DNA of 41,442 bases from Oscillospiraceae bacterium (GTDB lineage Bacteria > Bacillota > Clostridia > Oscillospirales > Acutalibacteraceae). Both the position numbers and the translations under genes were made by a program. Position 1 is the first letter of the stretch. Each line of letters starts with the position of its first letter. The notes beneath the pieces were generated by a model. The model did no database searches and was not told the DNA's origin. It was given only the letters and a program-made list of their open reading frames with translations. The stretch spans positions 1-41,442 of the forward strand of contig SVPJ01000020.1 of the NCBI GenBank assembly GCA_015065885.1, given 5' to 3'. Positions 7,676 to 14,800 of the stretch are shown here, piece after piece.

Positions 7676-8512
7676 TTATCCCTTTTCATACCCCACGAGC
7701 AGGCCGCCTTTTTCGGCGTAATAACTGCACAGACCGCGGCAAGACACGACGTTCACAGCGGCATCGCACCACGCGTGCGTTATACGTGCCCGCAAAGCGT
7801 TTGCCGCCGCTTCGTTGGCGTTGTGCGCGATACAAACTTTACCGCCCGCGAAACCTTCGGCTTTCATACGCTCCACGATCTTCTCGAGAGCGCGTTGTTC
7901 CCCACGGCATTTGTCAAGCGGCTCGAGCGTACCCTTTTCACCGGCTTTTCCCACTACGCGCAACCCAAGAATCCCTGCCGCCTTGGCAACCGCCATCGGT
8001 ACGCGCCCGTTGGCGGCGAAGTTTTTGAGCGACCCCAACATAAAGAGCAAGCCCGTCCGCTTTTGATACGCCGTGATATCCGCCGTTATCTCTTCGTACG
8101 TGTATCCGTTTTCAATCCGATGCGCCAGCCGTTCAACAAGCAACTGCATTTCCGCACCCGCCGAAAGGGAGTCGATCACGCATACGCGTGCCCCCTCACG
8201 TTCCGATTCGTACATTCCTTTCGCCACGCACGCGGCGTTATAACTTCCCGAAAGGCCGCTCGTGATGGTGACACAAAACACCTCGTCCGCCCCCTCGAAC
8301 GCCTCCAAAAAATCGGCGGGGTTGGGGCACGAAGTTTTGGATCTCCCTTTATAGCCGTCAAAATACGCCGCCATTTCGGCAACGTCCAACGACGCCTTAT
8401 CCACGAACTCCGTCGTTTCGGTGACGATCTTCAACGGCACGGACGCAAAATCCACCGTCTTCAGTGTGGTGACGTTTGCCGCCGAATCGGCAACGATCTT
8501 CATTCTTCTCAT
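7676..8512 (-). CDS. DegV family fatty-acid-binding protein (second copy)
   Basis: 278 residues. Family signatures are VADSAANVT at the N-terminus, KTSCPNPADF, TSGLSGSYN and a C-terminal CSYYAEKGGLLVGY. Like other DegV proteins it probably binds a fatty acid. The ATG at 8512 is chosen because AAAGGA precedes it by 9 bases; an ATG at 8530 would begin before that site. It is only distantly similar to the copy at 1922-2785, so this is not a recent duplication. It converges with the glycyl-radical operon and looks monocistronic. Confidence 0.88.
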   Translation of the reverse strand: MRRMKIVADSAANVTTLKTVDFASVPLKIVTETTEFVDKASLDVAEMAAYFDGYKGRSKTSCPNPADFLEAFEGADEVFCVTITSGLSGSYNAACVAKGMYESEREGARVCVIDSLSAGAEMQLLVERLAHRIENGYTYEEITADITAYQKRTGLLFMLGSLKNFAANGRVPMAVAKAAGILGLRVVGKAGEKGTLEPLDKCRGEQRALEKIVERMKAEGFAGGKVCIAHNANEAAANALRARITHAWCDAAVNVVSCRGLCSYYAEKGGLLVGYEKG

Positions 8513-8600
8513 AATGGCATTTCCTTTCACTCAACATACCATTACCATAACACACCGCCGCCCTCCCGTCCACCTACCGTCGTCCAACGCCTCTCTACCG

Positions 8601-8634
8601 AAAAAAAGACAACCTCTACCGAGGTCGTCTTTTT
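8601..8634 (-). terminator. terminator of the serine hydrolase gene
   Basis: Minus-strand stem GACGACCTC/GAGGTTGTC with a short loop is followed by TTTTTTT, just after the stop codon at 8638. The opposite side also has TTTTT, so it may act both ways. Confidence 0.75.
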
Positions 8635-8637
8635 ATT

Positions 8638-10110
8638 CTACCGTGCTACCGTGCCGAAGGCGGTGCCTTGATACTCATTCAAGAACGCTTCCGCGACCTT
8701 TTGCATCATCACGACCACACGGTCGTCTTTGAAAGAGAACACCATATTGCAATTGCCGAAATATTTGTCGATGATCTGCACGCACAAGTGCAGTTTCTTC
8801 TCCTCTTGCCATTCCGCGGAGACAGCACAGTCGTAACGGTGACCGGGTACTCCCACCGTTGCCACCAGATCGGCATACCCTTCTTCGGGGAATTTGCCGA
8901 ACACGTTGTGACCGAAACCGAAGGGCAATACCTTGACACCTTGTGCGTTTTCGTAATGCAGCACACCGCCGTCCCCTTCGAACTCAAAACGGAACCACGA
9001 AATGTGCATATTGTTTTCGCCGAGACGGTAGGTGCGCCCCGCAAGTTCCTTTGCAAACGAACTGTCGCAACCGCGCGGGAGCGCCCGCAGAGTGTCGCCT
9101 TGCTCGTGCGCACGAAGCGCACGAAGCGCCGCCTCGTTTTCAGGCAACGGCTCCCCCATCTCCTCCACGATCAAACCGTACAGTGCCTGGTACAGCACCG
9201 AGCGGGAGAACGGGTCACCCTGATTGTCGGAATTGAGGATCAAAATGGTATCGGTTTCGGGGTCGCAGATGGCAAACTGATCCCCCATACCGATGAAGGC
9301 AAACCCGTCCCGCGGGGTCTTCCAAATTTGATAGCCGTAACCGTAGCCGCCGTAGTGATCCATATCACGGCTGTTATTGGCAACTTGGAACGCCGTGGCT
9401 TCGCGCAGATACGCTTCGTTCATATACCGCACACCGTTCCACGTGCCGCCGTTCATCACAAAGCGGGCAAACCGCCACAGGTCACGTGCGGTGCAAATCA
9501 CCCCTGAATCCGCAAAGGAATGCCCGCCCGGGCACTGCACGCAATAGGCATCAGCGGAAAACCCGATCGCGTTCAAGAAACGTTCCTGCAAAAACTCCAA
9601 GAACGGTTTTCCCGTCAATTTTTCCACGATCACACCCAGCATATACGACCCCGGGCTGTCGTACTGAAACCGCGTGCCGGGGATCATGGTGGCGCGTCCT
9701 TGAAAATATATCTCGGTGCGGTCTTTCGTGCCGCACGTAAACCAATCGGGCATCGCGGGCGTGCAGGTAGACATCGTCAGCGCGTTGCGAATGGTCATCT
9801 CCTCAAACCACGGGTCGTTCATCCCCTCGGTGTACTCGGGGAAAAAGGAAATGAACTTGTCCTCAAGCGACAGTTTTCCGTCTTCGATCAAAAGACCGAT
9901 GGCTACCGACACGAAACTTTTGCTCACCGAATACATACGGTGTTTGAAGTTCTCGTCAAACGGAGCGTAGTATTTTTCGCAGAAGATCTTATCCCCGCGT
10001 GTGAGCAACAAACTGTGGGTGTGCAGGCGGTTATTTTCCAGGGTCTTAATGAATTTCAGCACCTTTTCGGACGAAATGCCGACCGATTCGGGCGACACCT
10101 TTTGCAGCAT
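8638..10110 (-). CDS. serine hydrolase of the beta-lactamase / PBP4* family
   Basis: 490 residues. The class C beta-lactamase fold is indicated by the nucleophile motif SVSK (MYSVSKSFVSVAIG), YDSPGSY as the Tyr-x-Ser element, and the extended N-terminal hydrolase domain. About 150 further residues form a C-terminal domain of unassigned type. No signal peptide is seen, so it is probably cytoplasmic, like many esterase-type members. Such proteins may be esterases or peptidases; a role in antibiotic resistance should not be assumed. The ATG at 10110 follows AAGGAG by 9 bases; a TTG two codons earlier is too close to the site. It is separated from the upstream YgjV-like gene by 6 bases. Confidence 0.85.
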   Translation of the reverse strand: MLQKVSPESVGISSEKVLKFIKTLENNRLHTHSLLLTRGDKIFCEKYYAPFDENFKHRMYSVSKSFVSVAIGLLIEDGKLSLEDKFISFFPEYTEGMNDPWFEEMTIRNALTMSTCTPAMPDWFTCGTKDRTEIYFQGRATMIPGTRFQYDSPGSYMLGVIVEKLTGKPFLEFLQERFLNAIGFSADAYCVQCPGGHSFADSGVICTARDLWRFARFVMNGGTWNGVRYMNEAYLREATAFQVANNSRDMDHYGGYGYGYQIWKTPRDGFAFIGMGDQFAICDPETDTILILNSDNQGDPFSRSVLYQALYGLIVEEMGEPLPENEAALRALRAHEQGDTLRALPRGCDSSFAKELAGRTYRLGENNMHISWFRFEFEGDGGVLHYENAQGVKVLPFGFGHNVFGKFPEEGYADLVATVGVPGHRYDCAVSAEWQEEKKLHLCVQIIDKYFGNCNMVFSFKDDRVVVMMQKVAEAFLNEYQGTAFGTVAR

Positions 10111-10116
10111 AACCAA

Positions 10117-10305
10117 TCACTCCTTATTTTCTCTGTAACGAATCAAGCCGATGAGGATGGAAACGATGACGAACACGTACTGTATCACGCACAGCACGCG
10201 TGACATACCACCAAGCAGAAGGATGCCCCGCCGTTTCTTTTGCTGATAACTGAGCAGCATCGCCAAAACGGCGAGTACGCCCAGAATTTGCGCCAAGATT
10301 TCCAT
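10117..10305 (-). CDS. short YgjV-like membrane protein, possibly internally deleted
   Basis: 62 residues, two hydrophobic segments. The N-terminal 40 residues (AQILGVLAVLAMLLSYQQK and following) resemble the start of YgjV family membrane proteins, which normally have about 160-180 residues. The last 20 residues (FVIVSILIGLIRYRENKE) resemble the usual C-terminal helix of that family. The middle seems to be missing with the frame kept. The ATG at 10305 follows GAGGT. It may still be made, since a good promoter precedes it and the serine hydrolase gene follows after 6 bases. Confidence 0.6.
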   Translation of the reverse strand: MEILAQILGVLAVLAMLLSYQQKKRRGILLLGGMSRVLCVIQYVFVIVSILIGLIRYRENKE

Positions 10306-10335
10306 AACGACCTCGCAAAAACTTGCTTTGTTCAC

Positions 10336-10364
10336 AGTAAAACATAAGGGAAAAGAAATGTCAA
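10336..10364 (-). promoter_or_regulatory. promoter of the YgjV-like/serine hydrolase unit
   Basis: Minus-strand TTGACA (10359-10364) and TTTACT (10336-10341) are 17 bases apart, 31 bases before the start codon at 10305. Confidence 0.6.
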
Positions 10365-10578
10365 TTATTAAAACCGAAAAACCGCAAGAAATGCAAACAT
10401 ATACGCAAAAAACACGCTATCGCTTGGGACAGAGTGTTTTACAGAGGTCACTTTTTGTTCCTTAAGATCTTATCGGGGAAAACCAACGGATTACAGAGAG
10501 ACATGTAAGCACCTTTTTATTCGGCAGTAAAAGCCGTTTCAACAGCGTATGTCTCGACCTTGTAACCAAAATCCGAGA

Positions 10579-10614
10579 AAAATACCCGCACATAAAACGA
10601 ATTTACGTGCGGGT
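10579..10614 (-). terminator. terminator of the YihY-PTS unit
   Basis: Minus-strand stem ACCCGCAC/GTGCGGGT, extended by TTTA/TAAA across one mismatch, is followed by ATTTTTCT. It lies about 20 bases after the PTS IIC stop codon. Confidence 0.75.
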
Positions 10615-10631
10615 GGGGTTTATGCTATGGA

Positions 10632-11699
10632 TCAATCCAGTTTCATATCGCCCGTTTTTACCCAACCGAGCATACGCAAGATCTCGTTAAACACAAACGA
10701 GAGCAGGGCGGGAAGGACGAAGCACACGAGTGCCAGACCAACCCATTGCAGGGCGCCGATCGCAGGACCGTGATAGCCGTTTACGGGGTCGAGCCAGCCG
10801 AGTACCATACCGATGGGGCCGAGCAGACCGCACGTACCCATGCCCGAATTGATGGCGGCACCGTACATCTGCAGATCAAACACGCACACCGCGAGCGGGC
10901 CCGTGATGGCGGACGCCAGCGTGGGGGCGATCCAGATCTGCGGACGGCGCAGAATGTTCGGCATTTGCAGCATACTGGTGCCGATACCTTGCGACACCAC
11001 GCCGCCCCAACCGTTTTCGCGGAAACTGATGGTGGCAAAACCCACCATCTGGGCACAACACCCCGCGACCGCCGCCGCACCCGCGATGGCAAGACCTTCG
11101 GAACTGCCCACGGCCGCGTGACTGCCCGTCAGCACCAATCCCGCGCAAATGGCGGCGGAGGAGATGGGCAGGGTGAGGCAGATGCCCACCACGACCGACA
11201 CGATGATACCCATCACGAACGGCGCTTGCCACGCCGCCCAGCCGATGAACTCACTGACGTAACCGACCAGCGTGCCTATGTACGGAGCGACCCACATGGA
11301 CAGCGCACCGCCCACCAACACGGTGACAAACGGGGTGACCAAGATATCCACCTTCGTCTTTTTGGAAACCAACATACCGCATTCTACCGCGATGATGGCG
11401 ATGAAGAACACGGCGAGCGGGCCGCCTGCTCCGCCCAGAGAATTCGCGGCGTTGCCGACCGCCGCCGCCGAGAAGACGACCAGCGGATCAGCTTTCAGCG
11501 AATAGGCGATCGCCGCCGCCATCGCAGGGCCTGCCATCGCTTGTGCGAATTTGCCGATGACGGTAAAAAATTCGCAGTGCGGTATCATGCCCAGTGCGGT
11601 AAAGATGGTGCCGATCAGCAGAGAGGCAAACAAGCCCAGTGCCATCGCACCCATCGCCTGGATGAAGTACCGATGTAACAGTTTTTTGACGCGTTCCAT
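10632..11699 (-). CDS. PTS sugar transporter subunit IIC (PTS_EIIC_2 family), orphan
   Basis: 355 residues, about nine or ten hydrophobic segments. Glycine-rich stretches such as AVGNAANSLGGAGGPLAV, and NSGMGTCGLLGPIG near the end, are typical of the PTS_EIIC_2 membrane permease domain. There are no IIA or IIB domains in the protein and none encoded beside it, so phosphotransfer would need partners from elsewhere, or the protein may act as a facilitator or in a non-sugar role. It lies 25 bases downstream of the YihY gene, in the same unit. The binding site GAGAGGA is about 11 bases from the ATG. Confidence 0.82.
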   Translation of the reverse strand: MERVKKLLHRYFIQAMGAMALGLFASLLIGTIFTALGMIPHCEFFTVIGKFAQAMAGPAMAAAIAYSLKADPLVVFSAAAVGNAANSLGGAGGPLAVFFIAIIAVECGMLVSKKTKVDILVTPFVTVLVGGALSMWVAPYIGTLVGYVSEFIGWAAWQAPFVMGIIVSVVVGICLTLPISSAAICAGLVLTGSHAAVGSSEGLAIAGAAAVAGCCAQMVGFATISFRENGWGGVVSQGIGTSMLQMPNILRRPQIWIAPTLASAITGPLAVCVFDLQMYGAAINSGMGTCGLLGPIGMVLGWLDPVNGYHGPAIGALQWVGLALVCFVLPALLSFVFNEILRMLGWVKTGDMKLD

Positions 11700-11724
11700 T
11701 TTGACATCCGTCCTCTCGGAAAAT

Positions 11725-12573
11725 TTATTTTCCTCTCCGTCGGTCGAAGCGGTGACGGTTTTCGTGTAACCACACGTTCACCTCGGCGCCGACGAAAAAA
11801 ATATACATACAAAAATACAGCCACAAAAGCGAAAACATCACGATGGATAAACTGCCGTAATAGGCCGACCGACCGCCGATGCTGTTTAGATAGAACGAAT
11901 ACAGTGAGGAAAACCCCACCCAGCCGCCTGCCGCGAGCAAGGCGCCGGGAATTTGACGCAGACAGTGCGACCATTGCCGCGTGATGGCGACGTACAAAAG
12001 CCAAAACACCAAAAACAGCACGGCAAACGACACGGCAAGTTGCAATCCGCGTTTGAGCAACACGCTGTCGGCGAGTCGCGGAAGCAACTGCGAAAGCCAG
12101 TCGAACACGATACCGCCGAAACCGAGAAAGGCGAGTATTACGGTGAGGAACACGAAAAAGAACAACACGTACAAAGAAGCGAGCAGGCGCAAGACCACAT
12201 ATCCGCGGGTGCGGTGAATGCCGTAAATACGGTCAAGCCCCCGCATCAGCGCGACCGACCCTTTGGATGCCGACCACAGCGCCAGTGCCGCGGTGATGAC
12301 CGTCACCGACATGCGTGGTGAATTGTATAATTCCTCCACGATGCTTTGCATAAAATCCGCAATGGCGGCGGGAATGATCTGCACGAAGGTGCCCGTGATC
12401 TGCGCTTCGGTAAACGGCAGATGTGGGAGAAGAGACAAAAGCAGCAGTGCCGACGGAAAAAACGAAATGACCACAAACAGCGCCGCTTCGGCGGCGTACG
12501 CCTCGACCGCGTTCGCTTGATTGCGCTTTAAAAAATCCCGCACGGTATGAAAAACACGTCGAAAGCGTCCCAT
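11725..12573 (-). CDS. YihY/UPF0761 (formerly RNase BN/BrkB-like) membrane protein
   Basis: 282 residues with about six transmembrane segments and the family features: basic N-terminus, AEAALFVVISFFPSALLLL near the start, LWSASKGSVALMRGLDRIYG in the middle, PGALLAAGGWVGFSSLYSFY and a final FFVGAEVNVWL. The family was once called ribonuclease BN, but this is not supported; its function is unknown. The ATG at 12573 follows AGGCGG; the open frame extends 7 codons further to a TTG without a binding site. A good promoter lies at 12651-12679, divergent from the topoisomerase promoter. Confidence 0.85.
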   Translation of the reverse strand: MGRFRRVFHTVRDFLKRNQANAVEAYAAEAALFVVISFFPSALLLLSLLPHLPFTEAQITGTFVQIIPAAIADFMQSIVEELYNSPRMSVTVITAALALWSASKGSVALMRGLDRIYGIHRTRGYVVLRLLASLYVLFFFVFLTVILAFLGFGGIVFDWLSQLLPRLADSVLLKRGLQLAVSFAVLFLVFWLLYVAITRQWSHCLRQIPGALLAAGGWVGFSSLYSFYLNSIGGRSAYYGSLSIVMFSLLWLYFCMYIFFVGAEVNVWLHENRHRFDRRRGK

Positions 12574-12650
12574 GTTAGCACCGCCTGTCTGCAAAGTCAG
12601 TGGTATTGTACGTTACCGCTTGCCGAAATATGCCGTTTTGCTTGTTCAAC

Positions 12651-12679
12651 ATTATAGCACAGTCGAAAAAAATATGCAA
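12651..12679 (-). promoter_or_regulatory. promoter of the YihY-PTS unit
   Basis: Minus-strand TTGCAT (12674-12679), 17-base spacer ending TGC, then TATAAT (12651-12656): a consensus -10 with an extended TGn element. The start codon is about 75 bases on. Confidence 0.75.
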
Positions 12680-12736
12680 GACAAGACTGCGTGCGACAAG
12701 AAAAATTGCGGTATTACCACAAAATGCGGACGGTTC

Positions 12737-12766
12737 TTGACAAACCGCCACAAAATAGGGTATTAT
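12737..12766 (+). promoter_or_regulatory. promoter of the topoisomerase operon
   Basis: TTGACA (12737-12742), 18-base spacer, TATTAT (12761-12766), 35 bases before the start codon at 12802. Confidence 0.75.
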
Positions 12767-12801
12767 AAGAGAATAAGGATATTTGAAGGACGGATGAACG
12801 T

Positions 12802-14784
12802 ATGGCAGCCAAGAAACCTACCTATGATAACGAAAGTATAACCTCCCTGAAAGGTGCCGACCGTGTGCGCAAACGTCCCGGCGTTATTTTCGGCTCGGAC
12901 GGTCTTGAAGGGTGTGAACACGCGGTATTTGAGATCCTTTCCAACTCCATCGACGAAGCACGTGCAGGTTACGGTACCCGTATCGTGACCACGTATTACG
13001 AAGACGGCTCGTTCGAGGTGCAAGACTTCGGACGCGGTATGCCGGTGGACTTCAACCAAAAGGAAAACCGTTTTAACTGGGAACTCATCTTCTGTGAACT
13101 CTACGCGGGCGGTAAGTACGATGCGAATAACAGCGACGTGTACGCCTTCTCGCTCGGTTTGAACGGTCTTGGCGCGTGTGCTACCCAGTATTCTTCGGAA
13201 TATATGGATGTCGAAGTACACCGCGACGGCACCAAATACACCCTGCATTTTGAAAAGGGCGAAAACATCGGCGGCCTCACGAAGGAGCCGTACGCAAAAA
13301 AGGACACGGGTACCCGCATTCGTTGGAAACCCGACCTTGAAGTGTTTACCGACATCAGCGTGCCGATCGAATACTTCCGCGACATTCTTCGACGTCAGGC
13401 GATCGTCAACCCGAATCTTCTGTTGGTGTTGCGCCGTCAAAACGGTCGCAGTTTCGAAGAGGAGACCTTCTGCTACGAAAACGGCATTGTCGATTACGTA
13501 AAGGAATTGACCGAGGCGGGCACCCTCACCGACGTGCAGTTCTGGCAGGGTGAGCGCCGCGGACGCGACCGTGCGGACAAAGAGGAGTACAAAGTCAAAT
13601 TTAACGTGGCGTTTTGCTGTTCCAACAAGACCGAATTGCTCGAATACTACCACAACTCCAGTTGGCTCGAACACGGCGGCTCACCCGAAAAGGCGGTGCG
13701 CTCTGCCTTCGTGTCGCAGATCGACGCCTACTTGAAGCAAAACGGTAAGTATCTTAAAAATGAGAGTAAGATCACCTTCCAGGACGTGCAGGATTGTCTC
13801 GTGTTGGTGTCTTCTTCCTTCTCCACCCAGACTTCGTATGAAAACCAGACCAAGAAGGCGATCACCAACAAGTTTATCCAAGAGGCGATGACCGAGTTTT
13901 TGCGCCACAACCTGGAGGTCTATTTTATCGAAAATAAGGCGGAAGCCGACCGCATGACCGAGCAGGTGCTGATCAACAAGCGCAGCCGTGAAAAGGCGGA
14001 AAAGACCCGTATCGATGTCAAAAAGGTGTTGCAATCGGGCAACGATCTAGCGTCTCGCGTGGCGGGCTTTGTGGATTGCCGCACCCGTGATGTTGCTCAG
14101 CGTGAGTTGTTTATCGTGGAAGGTAAATCCGCTATGGGCGCGTGTATTCAGGCACGCGATTCGGAATTTCAGGCGATCATTCCCGTGCGCGGTAAGATCT
14201 TAAACTGCTTGAAGGCGGAATTCGATAAGATCTTCAAAAGCGAGATCATCGTGAATCTTTTAAAGGTGATGGGTTGCGGTGTGGAAGTGAAGTCCAAAGC
14301 AAACAAGAATCTCTCCACCTTCGATCTTTCGCTTCTGCGCTTTTCCAAGATCATCATCTGTACCGATGCGGACGTGGACGGTTTCCAGATCCGTACGCTG
14401 ATCTTAACGATGCTCTACCGCCTGACGCCGACCTTGATCGAACAGGGGTACGTGTACATTGCGGAAACGCCGCTCTACGAGATCAATACCAAGACCGATA
14501 CCTATTTTGCGTATAACGAAGCGGAAAAGACCGCCATTCTCGACGAGATCGGGAATGCGAAATACACCATTCAGCGTTCGAAGGGACTTGGTGAAAACGA
14601 GCCGGAAATGATGTCGCTCACCACCATGAATCCCGCGACCCGCCGTTTGGTGAAGGTCAACCCTGCCGATGTGGAGGAGACGGCGTATCTGTTCGACGTC
14701 CTTCTCGGGGACGATCTTGACGGACGCAAACGAATGATCTCGGAACACGGCGCAGATTATCTCGATATGTTGGATCTTGAGTGA
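12802..14784 (+). CDS. type IIA DNA topoisomerase subunit B, divergent ParE/GyrB-like
   Basis: 660 residues. The GHKL ATPase domain is shown by EILSNSIDEARAG (an ENSxDE-type motif), FGRGMPVDF and LGLNGLGACATQYSS. The TOPRIM domain has ELFIVEGKSAMGA with Glu440, and DADVDG at 522-527 for metal binding. In most GyrB/ParE proteins the first motif is EGDSAGG; here it is EGKSAMG, so the acidic residue after the glycine is replaced by Lys442. IQRSKGLGENEPEMM matches the conserved QRYKGLGEM region. It is followed 16 bases later by the A subunit and has its own promoter. No gyrase-specific insert is visible, so a topoisomerase IV-like role in decatenation is inferred. Confidence 0.88.
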   Translation: MAAKKPTYDNESITSLKGADRVRKRPGVIFGSDGLEGCEHAVFEILSNSIDEARAGYGTRIVTTYYEDGSFEVQDFGRGMPVDFNQKENRFNWELIFCELYAGGKYDANNSDVYAFSLGLNGLGACATQYSSEYMDVEVHRDGTKYTLHFEKGENIGGLTKEPYAKKDTGTRIRWKPDLEVFTDISVPIEYFRDILRRQAIVNPNLLLVLRRQNGRSFEEETFCYENGIVDYVKELTEAGTLTDVQFWQGERRGRDRADKEEYKVKFNVAFCCSNKTELLEYYHNSSWLEHGGSPEKAVRSAFVSQIDAYLKQNGKYLKNESKITFQDVQDCLVLVSSSFSTQTSYENQTKKAITNKFIQEAMTEFLRHNLEVYFIENKAEADRMTEQVLINKRSREKAEKTRIDVKKVLQSGNDLASRVAGFVDCRTRDVAQRELFIVEGKSAMGACIQARDSEFQAIIPVRGKILNCLKAEFDKIFKSEIIVNLLKVMGCGVEVKSKANKNLSTFDLSLLRFSKIIICTDADVDGFQIRTLILTMLYRLTPTLIEQGYVYIAETPLYEINTKTDTYFAYNEAEKTAILDEIGNAKYTIQRSKGLGENEPEMMSLTTMNPATRRLVKVNPADVEETAYLFDVLLGDDLDGRKRMISEHGADYLDMLDLE

Positions 14785-14800
14785 GAGGAGGGACAAGCAC

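Larger units (their letters stand above)
10306..10631. other. gene-free interval
   Basis: It holds the promoter of the YgjV-like/serine hydrolase unit (10336-10364) and the terminator of the PTS gene (10579-10614). Between them the minus strand has two very short protein-like stretches (around 10440-10580) that could be gene debris, but none long enough to call. Confidence 0.5.

Noticed and set aside
8638-10110. Antibiotic-resistance beta-lactamase
   Set aside because: The SxxK motif is shared with esterases and peptidases; no signal peptide and an extra C-terminal domain argue against a secreted beta-lactamase.
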